Below are positions 16,794-25,881 of a stretch of 64,000 nt of DNA, in pieces. The notes under the pieces were generated by a model, which saw nothing but the letters and a program-made list of their open reading frames with translations, was not told the DNA's origin and did no database searches. The stretch's first letter is position 1. Each line of letters starts with the position of its first letter. The DNA comes from Lachnospiraceae bacterium. GTDB taxonomy: Bacteria; Bacillota; Clostridia; Lachnospirales; Lachnospiraceae. The DNA lies in the NCBI GenBank assembly GCA_022794265.1, contig JAAWEK010000011.1, forward strand, positions 152,695-216,694, written 5' to 3'. The position numbers and the translations under genes are program-made.

Positions 16794-17993
16794 CTAGATA
16801 TTTCCTAAAAGTTCTTTTTCCAAAGTCTCATAATTGTAATTTCGCTGTGTAAAATTATTAAAACTGTTTTTGGATGCCGGTTTGGAAAGATTACCGTTAC
16901 CTTCCGTTCCCGAAGCAGCCGGAGCCGGCTGCTTGGCGCTGTAATATTGTCTGCCTGGATGGAGAGTCTTATTTTTCTGGTGTTCTTCGTCCAGAGACTG
17001 AATATCTCCCATGGTTCGGATACCCCGCTCCTTCCATTTGGTCAAAATGGAGTCGGCATATTCAAAACTCGGCTGATGAATCTGTTTCATGGTCCGGTTG
17101 CAGGCATCCAGTATAATATCCATGGTAAATCCATAGGAATTTGTCCATTTAATAATCAGAGCTTTTTCATTTTCTCCCGGATTGCGGCCGTTTAATCCAA
17201 AAGCCTTTAAAACAGGATAGCAGCTTTTATTATACAGAGTAGTGTTTGCCTTTGCCTTTTCTACTGTATCAATACCTTCTTCTGCCCAGGACAGGGCTGT
17301 TTTTTCCATATAACGAAGGCTTTTGTGACCGTTGGAAACGCAATATTCAATCAGATATTCTATTAATTCCGCTTCAAATCCCAGACCGTCATAGAGATAA
17401 AGCAGCGTATTGGTATCGGAACCACTCAGCGGTTTGCCTATGTATTTCTGTGCCAGATATAGAAATTCAATGACATCAGTTTTTTCCTTAAAGGAATCAA
17501 GTTCATTGGCAGAATAACTGTGTTTCGGAGGAATATCTGCCGGTATTGGGGTAATCTGTTCCCTGCCGGCTGATTCAGCAGAATTTGCTGCCGGTGCAAC
17601 GTTTTTGGATTTTAGTCCGTTTTTGGCAGACGTCTGCGGGGAATCCTGCATCAGGCTTCTGCGTTCCTGAGGGGCAGTGGAATCAGTTCTTATGGATTCG
17701 ATTTCATTGATGTGTATGTTTGTAAGCCGGTCCGAATCATCCATACTTAAGCAGAGCAGTCCGGTTTGTTCCCAATACTTTAAGGCACGAATGACATCTT
17801 TTTCGGTATGATTGAAAATATCGGCAATATGGCAGATGGAAACATCATAGTCGGGAGCCGCCAGTGCACGCAACAGATACAGATATATTTTGACAAATTC
17901 TCCATTCGCATTCAGCATAAATTCGTCGATAAAACGATTTGATATCGGAGTGACGGAATAGACATCAGGTCCGTCTAATTTGATCTTACCCAT
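16794..17993 (-). CDS. DnaD-domain replication initiation protein
   Basis: The 399-residue protein has an N-terminal winged-helix region (about 15-105), a low-complexity linker with Ser, Ala and Pro, and two DnaD-type domains (about 165-240 ending in the YMEKTALSWAEEGI motif, and about 250-330 ending in YADSILTKWKERGI). DnaD/DnaB proteins remodel origin DNA bound by DnaA and recruit the helicase and its loader. It is the first gene of the dnaD-dnaI pair. A cluster of DnaA-box-like sites lies directly upstream, suggesting control by DnaA. Confidence 0.9.
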   Translation of the reverse strand: MGKIKLDGPDVYSVTPISNRFIDEFMLNANGEFVKIYLYLLRALAAPDYDVSICHIADIFNHTEKDVIRALKYWEQTGLLCLSMDDSDRLTNIHINEIESIRTDSTAPQERRSLMQDSPQTSAKNGLKSKNVAPAANSAESAGREQITPIPADIPPKHSYSANELDSFKEKTDVIEFLYLAQKYIGKPLSGSDTNTLLYLYDGLGFEAELIEYLIEYCVSNGHKSLRYMEKTALSWAEEGIDTVEKAKANTTLYNKSCYPVLKAFGLNGRNPGENEKALIIKWTNSYGFTMDIILDACNRTMKQIHQPSFEYADSILTKWKERGIRTMGDIQSLDEEHQKNKTLHPGRQYYSAKQPAPAASGTEGNGNLSKPASKNSFNNFTQRNYNYETLEKELLGNI

Positions 17994-18048
17994 TTTCTTT
18001 CATACCTTTCTATATTCTTTCAAGATTATTTCTTTTGCTTGGAATCAC

Positions 18049-18054
18049 ATTATA
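18049..18054 (-). promoter_or_regulatory. Extended -10 of the dnaD-dnaI operon
   Basis: On the minus strand TGCTATAAT forms an extended -10 about 55 bases before the DnaD-protein start. A -35 is weak, as is common with this promoter class. Confidence 0.55.
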
Positions 18055-18123
18055 GCATATTATTTGAAAAATGAGAACATTAAAATTTTCGCTAAACCTT
18101 GAAATATGGGCGTTTTTGCAGAT

Positions 18124-18150
18124 TGTGGACAATGTGGATATGGTGGATAA
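18124..18150 (+). promoter_or_regulatory. Three abutting DnaA-box-like 9-mers
   Basis: TGTGGACAA (18124), TGTGGATAT (18133) and GGTGGATAA (18142) follow each other without a gap, each one base away from the DnaA box TGTGGATAA and all in the same orientation. They lie 70-100 bp upstream of the dnaD -10 box. The 303-base gap 17994-18296 holds only this, the second cluster and the promoter. Confidence 0.75.
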
Positions 18151-18275
18151 AAAAATTTAGAATTATAAATAAAAGCTAAAAACTGCGTAAAACAGACAAA
18201 ATCTGACAGGGTACTTGTATAATTTATGTAAACAAGAAATCCACATTTGTCGAAAAAAGATATGCACCGACAAAA

Positions 18276-18293
18276 TGTGGATAATGTGGATAA
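18276..18293 (+). promoter_or_regulatory. Two abutting perfect DnaA boxes
   Basis: TGTGGATAA occurs at 18276-18284 and again at 18285-18293, same orientation as the upstream trio, three bases from the murC stop codon. Confidence 0.8.
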
Positions 18294-18296
18294 CTT

Positions 18297-19733
18297 TTAT
18301 TTTAATAGATTTTCACCGATTAATACAATATCTCCGGCGCCCATAGTTATCAACAAATCGCCGTTGATACAATTTTTCAGCAAAAATTTTTCAATTTCTT
18401 CAAAAGACGGCAGATAATGTACAGATTTGCCAAGTTTTTGAATTTCGTCGCAAAGTGTCTGAGAGCTGATACCTAAATTATCGGTTTCCCTGGCAGGATA
18501 AATGTCTGCCAGTACTACCTCGTCTGCAAGAGAAAGAGCAGAGGCAAATTGTGTCAGAAAAGCTTTGGTGCGGGTATAGGTATGAGGCTGGAATACACAC
18601 CAGAGTTTTCTGTGAGGATAATTTGCTGCGGCTGTCAGTGTGGCCGTTATTTCGTCAGGATGATGGGCGTAATCATCAATGATGGTTACTCCGTTTTTTT
18701 CTCCCTTGTATTGAAAACGGCGGTCTGTGCCGCTGTATGTATTCAGCCCTTTTGCGGCAGCCTCCGGTGGAACATTCATTATATCTGCGGCGGCAAAAGC
18801 AGCCAGAGCGTTTAAAACATTGTGTTCTCCCGGCACTTTTAAATCCACATGGGCTGTTTTCACAGGATTTATGAAGCGGCAGTCCCCGTTTTCAAAGCAG
18901 GCAGTCTGTTTCATAATGTCGAAAGAAGCACAGGCGAACTGGTTGTATGATATATTTTCCGGATAAAATTCGCTTTTATTTTTATCCGGCCCGAATGTAA
19001 CATATCGGCATTTTAAATCATTGGTAAAATAACTTAAGTCGTCTATTTCACTATTGATTACCAATACACCCTTTTCATCCAGTTTATCGGCAAAAACTTT
19101 GAAACTGTTCCGGATATCATGGATATCTTTGAAAAAGTCCATATGGTCTTCCCGGATATTCAGGATGATTTCAATTGTGGAGATAAAGGAATGAAAACTG
19201 TTGGTATACTCACAGGCTTCCGTTACCAGATAACCGGATTTTCCTACACGGACATTACCGTGTATGGATTTCAGAATACCGCCTACCAGTATGGTTGGGT
19301 CGTATCGGGCTTCCAGCAGGATTTCCGAAAGCATGGAAGTGGTAGTGGTTTTTCCGTGGGTGCCGGATACGGATACTGCAGTGGGGTATTTTGACATAAT
19401 CTGACCCAGAAGAACGGCGCGGGACATTACGGTTATGCCTTTTTCTTTTGCGGCAGTTAATTCCGGATTATCTGCTTTGACTGCGGCGGTATAGACCAGA
19501 TATGAGATGTCGTCGGTAATGTTTTCTGTGTAATGACCATATGTAATATCTGCGCCTAAGGATTCCAGACGTTCCGTAACAGGAGAGGATTTGGAATCGG
19601 AACCGCTGATGGAATAACCTTTATCCAGCAGGATTTCTGCCAGTCCGCTCATACTGATGCCGCCGATTCCCACAAAGTGGATATGACAGGGATTGTTCAT
19701 TATTTCTTCTATATTATTCAATGTTTTAGCCAT
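18297..19733 (-). CDS. murC: UDP-N-acetylmuramate-L-alanine ligase
   Basis: A 478-residue Mur ligase that adds L-alanine to UDP-N-acetylmuramate in cytoplasmic peptidoglycan precursor synthesis. The N-terminal nucleotide-binding motif HFVGIGGISMSGLAE (near 18-33), the ATP loop GTHGKTTT at 124-131, REDHMDFF near 200 and DDYAHHPDEI near 340 are all MurC signatures. The first ATG has AAAGG too close to it; an alternative ATG twelve codons in is possible. It is transcribed toward dnaD and ends beside the DnaA boxes. Confidence 0.96.
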   Translation of the reverse strand: MAKTLNNIEEIMNNPCHIHFVGIGGISMSGLAEILLDKGYSISGSDSKSSPVTERLESLGADITYGHYTENITDDISYLVYTAAVKADNPELTAAKEKGITVMSRAVLLGQIMSKYPTAVSVSGTHGKTTTTSMLSEILLEARYDPTILVGGILKSIHGNVRVGKSGYLVTEACEYTNSFHSFISTIEIILNIREDHMDFFKDIHDIRNSFKVFADKLDEKGVLVINSEIDDLSYFTNDLKCRYVTFGPDKNKSEFYPENISYNQFACASFDIMKQTACFENGDCRFINPVKTAHVDLKVPGEHNVLNALAAFAAADIMNVPPEAAAKGLNTYSGTDRRFQYKGEKNGVTIIDDYAHHPDEITATLTAAANYPHRKLWCVFQPHTYTRTKAFLTQFASALSLADEVVLADIYPARETDNLGISSQTLCDEIQKLGKSVHYLPSFEEIEKFLLKNCINGDLLITMGAGDIVLIGENLLK

Positions 19734-19968
19734 CCTTTTTCAATGTTGTATAATCACTCTTAATTATAGCAAATGATTGGGAAATTAACACCCCCTTAAT
19801 TGGGATTCGTGTAATAAAATTGTTTTCTGGCAAAATTTAAAAATGGAAAAATTTTATTACTTCATCTAAATATTTTCTAAAGATAGTAATACTTATATAT
19901 ACACTAAAAAATATAAAATATATAATATAGTTTATTATATTGATAATGGAAAGTATGGAGGATTCATT

Positions 19969-20526
19969 ATGATTCAGCATCAGCAGACACCTGCATCAAC
20001 ACCAATGCCGTCTGTACAGACAACAGTAGTACCAATAGAAAACGATTCGGTCAGTCCTTTTGCGATGCAGTTAACATCACCGTTATATCTTGCGCCTGTA
20101 CCTAGTTCGGGCACTGCAGCACCTGTGCTCAGAAATTGGAAAGGTGAACCTGTCAGTTTACCTCCTCACCATATTATGAGTCCGGTGGATTTGGCAATGG
20201 ATCAAAAACCTATAGTTATGAGAGGTCCTTTCACAAAGGAACAAAAAGAAAAATTTAGAAAAGGTACCGGAGCAGGACTGAAGATATCGCCGCATCACAG
20301 ACATCAGTTACCTGTCAGCATGGGAGGGGTAATAGATGAAATACCAGGTCCGGGACATCCGGCCGGAAATCAGCATACAACCGGAAAGAGACATCCAAAC
20401 AAAAAAACATTCTTTCCAAAAAAATCTTTACGAGGTAAAGAGATAAGAAAACATTGGCAAGAAAAAGAGGCTCGCATGGTTGAAAGACCGCCGGGTTCAG
20501 GACAATGGTATGATGATGGCTTTTAA
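19969..20526 (+). CDS. Orphan HNH-like toxin-type protein
   Basis: The 185-residue protein has a Pro/Thr/Ser-rich N-terminal 60 residues without a signal peptide and a C-terminal domain dense in conserved-looking His: SPHHRHQLP near 106, IDEIPGPGHPAGNQHTTGKRHPN near 121, then KEIRKHWQEKE. This pattern resembles His-rich HNH/endonuclease-type C-terminal domains of polymorphic toxins, here as a free-standing gene. GGAGG precedes the ATG. No immunity-type gene is beside it: murC is divergent and murI follows. The AT-rich upstream region 19734-19968 contains no other gene. Nuclease activity is an inference from residue pattern. Confidence 0.5.
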   Translation: MIQHQQTPASTPMPSVQTTVVPIENDSVSPFAMQLTSPLYLAPVPSSGTAAPVLRNWKGEPVSLPPHHIMSPVDLAMDQKPIVMRGPFTKEQKEKFRKGTGAGLKISPHHRHQLPVSMGGVIDEIPGPGHPAGNQHTTGKRHPNKKTFFPKKSLRGKEIRKHWQEKEARMVERPPGSGQWYDDGF

Positions 20527-20608
20527 ACGCATAAGATACCTTTGCAACATCCCCTCATTTATGATATTATGATATAGAATTTCAATGAACTTTGTGAGGA
20601 TAATTTCA

Positions 20609-21439
20609 ATGAATGAAATAAATAGAACTCTTGCACCGGTAGGAGTGTTTGACTCCGGTGTAGGAGGACTGACAGTTGCCCGGGAGATTATGAGGCAGCT
20701 TCCAAATGAAAAAATTGTATATTTTGGAGATACGGCAAGAGTTCCCTATGGCAGCAAGTCAAAAAATACGATTATAAAATATTCAAAACAGATTATCAGG
20801 TTTTTGAAAACAAAAGGTGTGAAAGCCATAGTTGTGGCATGTAATACTGCCAGCGCCATGGCTTTGGAAGAAATACAGCCGGAAACGGACATTCCGATTA
20901 TCGGTGTGATAAAACCGGGAGCCAAGACTGCCGTAGAAAAAACAAAGAATAAGCGGATTGGCATAATTGGAACGGAGGCAACCATAAGCAGTAATATTTA
21001 CAAGGATATCATTTGCGAAAAAGATAGTTCTGTTACAGTTGTGGGAAAGCCCTGTCCTCTGTTTGTACCATTGGTGGAAGAGGGCTGGATTAAGGACCCT
21101 GTCACCTGTGAAGTAGCTAAACGATATCTGGATTACTTTAAGCAGGAAAATATTGATACTCTGGTATTGGGATGTACCCACTATCCGTTGCTGCGGAATA
21201 CTATTGGAGAAATAATGGGAGATTCCGTTACTTTGGTGAATCCGGCATATGAGACAGCAGTAAGCCTTCGGGCGCTGTTGCGGGAAAAAAATCTGGCTGC
21301 CGGAAACGAACATAGATATGAAGGGAATATGTATGACTTTTATGTTAGTGATACGGCAAACAAGTTTAAGCACTTCGCAAACTCTATTTTGCCGTTCCAT
21401 ATTGAGGATATTGAGCAAATTAATATTGAGGAATATTAG
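20609..21439 (+). CDS. murI: Glutamate racemase
   Basis: A 276-residue cofactor-independent racemase that makes D-glutamate for peptidoglycan. The catalytic cysteines are C78 in VVACNTASA and C189 in LGCTHYPLL, with the substrate-binding FDSGVGGLTV near the N-terminus. The start at 20609 is preferred over 20585 because GAGGA is correctly spaced. With murC nearby on the opposite strand this is a cell-wall precursor neighbourhood, separated by the orphan toxin-like gene. Confidence 0.95.
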   Translation: MNEINRTLAPVGVFDSGVGGLTVAREIMRQLPNEKIVYFGDTARVPYGSKSKNTIIKYSKQIIRFLKTKGVKAIVVACNTASAMALEEIQPETDIPIIGVIKPGAKTAVEKTKNKRIGIIGTEATISSNIYKDIICEKDSSVTVVGKPCPLFVPLVEEGWIKDPVTCEVAKRYLDYFKQENIDTLVLGCTHYPLLRNTIGEIMGDSVTLVNPAYETAVSLRALLREKNLAAGNEHRYEGNMYDFYVSDTANKFKHFANSILPFHIEDIEQINIEEY

Positions 21440-21505
21440 GATTGCGTATGAAAATGTGAGAATAAAATATAGGACTCAGTCATTGAACATATATAGAAAG
21501 AATGG

Positions 21506-21946
21506 ATGCAGATGGATAAAGATGTATTTGTAACAATTAAAGGTATTCATACCGCCAATAATGAGTCAGACGATACAGAAATACTGATTCCGGGCGAATA
21601 CTATTTTAGAAATAACAAGCATTTTGTGTGTTATGAAGAGGTTTCGGAATCTGATGGGGAAAGATCCAAAAGCGTTATGAAGATAAGTAATAATATGGTA
21701 GAACTGATAAAGCGTGGTTCCAGTGTTTCTCACCTGATTTTTGAAAAAAATAAAAAAAATTATTCATTGTATAATACAGGTGTGGGTGATTTGTATCTGG
21801 GTGTGGATACCAGTGATATTCAAATGACAACGTCGGAGGATGAAAGGCGGATAGATGTGAAAATCAGCTATAGCCTGGAGATTAATCAGCAAAAGGTATC
21901 AGATTGTGAAGTAAACATTGTAGTATCTTCGGATAGTATGCTATAA
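21506..21946 (+). CDS. DUF1934 domain protein
   Basis: A 146-residue cytoplasmic protein with DUF1934 features: DVFVTIKGIH at the start, YYFRNNKHFVCYEE, a central DLYLGVDTSDIQ segment and the final IDVKISYSLEINQQKVSDCEVNIVV strand pattern of a calycin-like beta barrel. Relatives (YwiB in Bacillus) have no known function. It follows murI by 66 bases and is ended by two hairpins. An ATG at 21512 is an equally good start. Confidence 0.8.
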   Translation: MQMDKDVFVTIKGIHTANNESDDTEILIPGEYYFRNNKHFVCYEEVSESDGERSKSVMKISNNMVELIKRGSSVSHLIFEKNKKNYSLYNTGVGDLYLGVDTSDIQMTTSEDERRIDVKISYSLEINQQKVSDCEVNIVVSSDSML

Positions 21947-21965
21947 TTTTATCTTTGGATATCGG

Positions 21966-22020
21966 CAGGACTGATACAGACAGACTAAATATCTGTTATG
22001 TGTCAGTTCTGTTTTGATTT
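21966..22020 (+). terminator. Terminator of the DUF1934 gene
   Basis: CAGGACTGATACA at 21966-21978 pairs with TGTGTCAGTTCTG at 21999-22011 (two wobbles), followed by TTTTGATTT. Confidence 0.6.
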
Positions 22021-22049
22021 GGGGCGTGTTAGGAAATCAGGATATTGAG

Positions 22050-22090
22050 ACGGTATTGTTGCAGCTTATGTAACAATACCGTTATTTTTT
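22050..22090 (+). terminator. Second, stronger terminator before the chemoreceptor
   Basis: ACGGTATTGTT at 22050-22060 pairs perfectly with AACAATACCGT at 22072-22082, followed by TATTTTTT. Confidence 0.8.
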
Positions 22091-22165
22091 CTATTTGCTA
22101 TTGTAAATGGAAGAAAAAAAGCGTAAACTTATTGTATAAAATTTAATGCGGTGAAAGGAGCCTGT

Positions 22166-23887
22166 ATGCAGAAAAAAGTCAGAAAATTTAGCATTAACCG
22201 GAAGATACTGTTGACATCAGGTGTATTATTGTTACTCTTTACTCTGATATTGGGAATGGATTTTTATAACACCATGAAAAAAAATATGGTAGAAATGGGG
22301 GTAGACCAGGCAAAGACTGTTGTACATGCTGTTGCAAAAAGCCTGGATGCGGATTCCATGGAAGGGTTGAAACCCGGAGATGAAACATCAAAGGAATATA
22401 AGGCAGCACTGGAATTTTTGAGAAAAGCAAAAGAAGAATATAATATGGCGTATCTGTATACGCTGACCACGGATGGAAGTAAAGTCTATTATGGGATTGA
22501 TACGGACGAGAGTGACGGGCAGTTAATGATAGGCGATGAATTTACAGAAGAGTACAGTAAGATGGAAAGAGTATTTGAAGGAAATATATTTGTACAGGAC
22601 TTTATTGATTATACAGAAGACGGAGATTTAATTACCGCATATTACCCGGTAAAAAATCGAGACGGAGAAGTGGTTATGGTTCTTGGATGCGACTATAACG
22701 CTTCTGATGTGACAAAACAGTTACATATAATGAGAAATCATCTGTTGGCTATTGCTGCTGCGGGACTGGCGGTAATGATGATATTGCTGAGTCTGATTAT
22801 AAGAAGCATTATGAGGGGTTTACGGAAAGTAAATGATAAAATAGGCGAAATTGTAAGTGATGAAGGGGATCTGACGCAGCGGCTGAATGTAAAGACCGGT
22901 GATGAGGTGGAAGAAATTGCTGAAAATATAAACGCTTTGCTTGAGTATATAAGGAATATAATGTCAAATATATCCGGTGGTGCCGAAAAACTTAGTGATT
23001 CTTCCAGAGTTGTAATGGAACATATTATGGGTGCGGAAGAAAATATATCCGATGTATCGGCCACCATGCAGCAGATGAGCGCAGCCATGGAGGAAACCTC
23101 TGCTTCCCTTAATCAGGTGCAGACTGCAATATTTGATGTATATGACGGAATTGAGAATATAGCGGAAGCTGCAGGGAATGGAAGAGCCATGATGTCTGAA
23201 GTTCGCAAACGGGCAGAAAAAATTTATATTACAGCCCGGACGGAGCAGAAACAGGCATATTCGGAAGCTGATGAGATATCCGTTTCCGTAAGCGATAAGA
23301 TAGAAAAATCAAAAGAAGTAGAGCAGATTAATATACTGACAGATAAAATTCTGGATATCACGCAGCAGACAAACCTGCTGGCTTTAAATGCAAGCATAGA
23401 GGCGGCTAAAGCAGGAGAAACGGGGAAGGGATTTGCAGTTGTGGCGGATGAAATCGGAAAGCTGGCATCGGATTCCGAATCGGCGGCAACCCAGATTCAG
23501 CAGGTAAGCAGGGAAGTCATCAGTGCAGTGGAGGGACTGGCACAGGAATCAGAACGTATGGTACATTTTATAGAAAACACTGCTATGACAGGGTATAAAA
23601 ATCTTCTGGATACCAGCAAGAGCTATCAGAAGGATGCAGAACATATATATGAAGATATGGATATTTTTGCCCGGAATTCCCAGCAGCTTCAGCAAAATAT
23701 TGACAGTATCAAAGAATCTGTGGAGACGGTAAATATTGCTGTCGAGGAAAGTGCCAAAGGAGTGGTGAATGTAGCGGAAATGTCCGTTGATTTGTCTGGC
23801 AGAATGGAAGATGTGGCCAATAAAGCCCATGAAAATACAAATATTTCAACGGAACTGAGAAGTGAAGTCGGCAAATTTAAAATTTAA
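22166..23887 (+). CDS. Methyl-accepting chemotaxis protein
   Basis: A 573-residue transmembrane chemoreceptor. It has a first membrane helix (about 13-33), an extracellular Cache-like sensor (about 34-190, with [18 protein letters not shown] and [17 protein letters not shown]), a second helix (about 193-213), a HAMP domain (about 215-270) and a long helical signalling domain whose tip reads [21 protein letters not shown] and [15 protein letters not shown]. It would control CheA through CheW; no chemotaxis genes are adjacent. AAAGGAG supports the start at 22166 instead of 22151. Confidence 0.93.
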   Translation: MQKKVRKFSINRKILLTSGVLLLLFTLILGMDFYNTMKKNMVEMGVDQAKTVVHAVAKSLDADSMEGLKPGDETSKEYKAALEFLRKAKEEYNMAYLYTLTTDGSKVYYGIDTDESDGQLMIGDEFTEEYSKMERVFEGNIFVQDFIDYTEDGDLITAYYPVKNRDGEVVMVLGCDYNASDVTKQLHIMRNHLLAIAAAGLAVMMILLSLIIRSIMRGLRKVNDKIGEIVSDEGDLTQRLNVKTGDEVEEIAENINALLEYIRNIMSNISGGAEKLSDSSRVVMEHIMGAEENISDVSATMQQMSAAMEETSASLNQVQTAIFDVYDGIENIAEAAGNGRAMMSEVRKRAEKIYITARTEQKQAYSEADEISVSVSDKIEKSKEVEQINILTDKILDITQQTNLLALNASIEAAKAGETGKGFAVVADEIGKLASDSESAATQIQQVSREVISAVEGLAQESERMVHFIENTAMTGYKNLLDTSKSYQKDAEHIYEDMDIFARNSQQLQQNIDSIKESVETVNIAVEESAKGVVNVAEMSVDLSGRMEDVANKAHENTNISTELRSEVGKFKI

Positions 23888-23903
23888 AAATTTCAAAAAA
23901 CTA

Positions 23904-23934
23904 TTGACATTAAAGTTAACTTTAGTGATATACT
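23904..23934 (+). promoter_or_regulatory. Promoter with 14-bp palindromic operator (Dxs-like gene)
   Basis: TTGACA at 23904-23909 and an extended -10 TGATATACT (TATACT 23929-23934) flank the perfect palindrome TAAAGTTAACTTTA at 23911-23924. A dimeric regulator bound here would block the promoter. The regulator is not identified. Confidence 0.6.
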
Positions 23935-23956
23935 CTCAGATATTCAGAGATGGCAG

Positions 23957-24006
23957 CTGTGAACCTCACAGTCATGGTTTATAAGTTCCATTGACTGTGA
24001 GGTTTG
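23957..24006 (+). promoter_or_regulatory. Leader hairpin of the Dxs-like gene
   Basis: AACCTCACAGTCA near 23959 pairs with TGACTGTGAGGTT near 23992, giving a stable stem inside the expected 5' leader. The following TTTGTCTGTCTG is not a good terminator tail, so an attenuator or mRNA-stability element is possible, as is a terminator for the chemoreceptor gene. Confidence 0.45.
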
Positions 24007-24045
24007 TCTGTCTGACAGAAATAAGAATAGAAAGGGAGAACGGAA

Positions 24046-25794
24046 ATGTATTTGGAAAAAATAAATCAGCCGGCTGATATTAAGTGTCTGAAAAATCAGG
24101 AATTAGAGGAACTTGCACAAGAAATGAGGAAGGCCCTGCTCTTCAGGCTCAGCCGTCATGGCGGGCATTTTGGACCGAATTTCGGTATGGTGGAGGCAAT
24201 TATAGCCCTTCATTATGTATTTGATTCGCCGAAGGATAAATTTGTTTTTGATGTTTCCCATCAGAGTTATTGTCATAAAATGCTTACCGGAAGGAAAGAT
24301 GCCTATTTGTATGAGGAACATTTTGAAGACGTATCCGGTTATACCAATCCGGAAGAAAGCGAGCATGATTTTTTTAATGTGGGACATACGTCTACTTCTG
24401 TCAGCCTGGCCTGCGGACTGGCAAAAGCAAGAGATTTAAAAGGGGGAAGTGAAAATATTATTGCAGTTATCGGAGACGGTTCTTTAAGCGGAGGAGAAGC
24501 ATTGGAGGGAATCGATTTTGCGTCGGAACTGGAGAGTAATTTTATCATTGTGGTGAATGACAACGATATGTCCATCGCCGAAAATCACGGCGGGTTATAT
24601 AAAAATTTAAAGCAGCTCAGAGAAAGCGGCGGAACCTGTGAGTGTAATCTGTTTCGGGCAATGGGACTGGATTATGTCTATCTGGACGGGGGAAATGATA
24701 TTGAAAAACTGATTCAGGTATTTCAGGAAGTAAAGGATATTACCCGGCCGATAGTAGTACATATTAACACACAGAAAGGTAAAGGTTATTCTTTTGCGGA
24801 GCAGAAGAAAGAGGATTGGCACTGGTGTATGCCGTTTGATATTGAAACAGGAGAATCCACGGTATCATTCAGCGGAGAGGACTATGGAAGTATTACCCAG
24901 GAATTTCTAACAGAAAAAATGAAGAATGATCCGCTGGTGACTACCATAGTGGCGGGAGTTCCTACCAATATCGGATTTACGGAGGAGAAACGAAAAGAAG
25001 CCGGCCGCCAGTTTGTGGACGTGGGAATTGCGGAAGAACATGGAATCGCTTTTGCTTCCGGTATAGCGGCAGGCGGCGGAAAACCGGTGTTTGCCACACA
25101 TTCCAGTTTTATACAGAGAACTTATGACCAGCTTTCCCAGGACCTTTGCGTAAACGGAAATGCTGCGACGATTCTGGTAAATACTGCTTCGGTTTACGGG
25201 ATGAATGATGTTACTCATCTGGGAATTTTTGATATTCCGCTGATTGCCAATATTCCGAATATGGTATATCTGGCTCCTGCCAGCAAAGAAGAGTATCTGG
25301 CAATGCTGGACTGGAGCATTGAACAAAATGAATATCCGGTGGCTATCCGTATACCATGCAACGGAGTGGTATCAGCAAACGGACCGGTTGAATCGGATTA
25401 CGGATGTTTAAACAGATATCAGGTGAAGGAACAGGGCGGCAGAATCGCAATACTGGCACTGGGGGATTTCTTCCAGCTGGGAGAGGAGGTCGCAAAAGCT
25501 GTTAAAGAGAAGAGCGGAGTTACACCGACACTGATTAATCCAAGATATATCACCGGACTGGATGAGGTGCTGCTGGAGAAATTAAAAGAGAACCATGATA
25601 TTGTCATTACTTTGGAAGACGGAATCCTGGACGGAGGTTTTGGAGAGAAAATTGCACGGTATTACGGAGCTTCCGGGATAAAGGTATATAATTACGGATT
25701 GAAGAAAGAATTTATAGACCGTTACAATGTGGAAGAAGTGTTAAGGGATAACAGACTGACGGTACCTCAGATTCTGGAGGACGTATTAAATTAG
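24046..25794 (+). CDS. 1-deoxy-D-xylulose-5-phosphate synthase-like protein
   Basis: The 582-residue protein is a thiamin-diphosphate enzyme of the Dxs group: a GGHFGPNFG His loop near 39-47, GDGSLSGG at 143-150 with NDNDMSI at 171-177 (the TPP/Mg motif), and GIAEEH at 327-332 in the pyrimidine-binding domain. It is about 40 residues shorter than typical Dxs and several Dxs motifs are altered (DVSHQSYCHK for DVGHQAYPHK, EEHG for EQHA). It may be a divergent paralogue with a different product rather than the housekeeping enzyme. It stands alone with its own palindrome-containing promoter. Confidence 0.75.
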   Translation: MYLEKINQPADIKCLKNQELEELAQEMRKALLFRLSRHGGHFGPNFGMVEAIIALHYVFDSPKDKFVFDVSHQSYCHKMLTGRKDAYLYEEHFEDVSGYTNPEESEHDFFNVGHTSTSVSLACGLAKARDLKGGSENIIAVIGDGSLSGGEALEGIDFASELESNFIIVVNDNDMSIAENHGGLYKNLKQLRESGGTCECNLFRAMGLDYVYLDGGNDIEKLIQVFQEVKDITRPIVVHINTQKGKGYSFAEQKKEDWHWCMPFDIETGESTVSFSGEDYGSITQEFLTEKMKNDPLVTTIVAGVPTNIGFTEEKRKEAGRQFVDVGIAEEHGIAFASGIAAGGGKPVFATHSSFIQRTYDQLSQDLCVNGNAATILVNTASVYGMNDVTHLGIFDIPLIANIPNMVYLAPASKEEYLAMLDWSIEQNEYPVAIRIPCNGVVSANGPVESDYGCLNRYQVKEQGGRIAILALGDFFQLGEEVAKAVKEKSGVTPTLINPRYITGLDEVLLEKLKENHDIVITLEDGILDGGFGEKIARYYGASGIKVYNYGLKKEFIDRYNVEEVLRDNRLTVPQILEDVLN

Positions 25795-25835
25795 CAAAAA
25801 CTGCCGTGTTGCTTAAGTTTAATATTTTTGGTAAT

Positions 25836-25862
25836 ATTATATTGAAAAAGCTTTAATATAAT
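25836..25862 (+). promoter_or_regulatory. Inverted repeat upstream of the flavin reductase gene
   Basis: ATTATATT at 25836-25843 and AATATAAT at 25855-25862 form an inverted repeat; the right arm contains a TATAAT that could be the -10 box. A candidate operator, though the AT content makes chance symmetry possible. Confidence 0.3.
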
Positions 25863-25881
25863 TTCAAAGGAGGGAGATGCC

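Noticed and set aside
18110-18300. Possible chromosomal replication origin
   Set aside because: DnaA boxes are present, but dnaA, dnaN and an obvious AT-rich unwinding element are absent. A regulatory or titration role is more likely.
20783-21418. Minus-strand frame of 211 codons
   Set aside because: Lies wholly within murI, which has complete catalytic motifs; composition is that of an antisense shadow.
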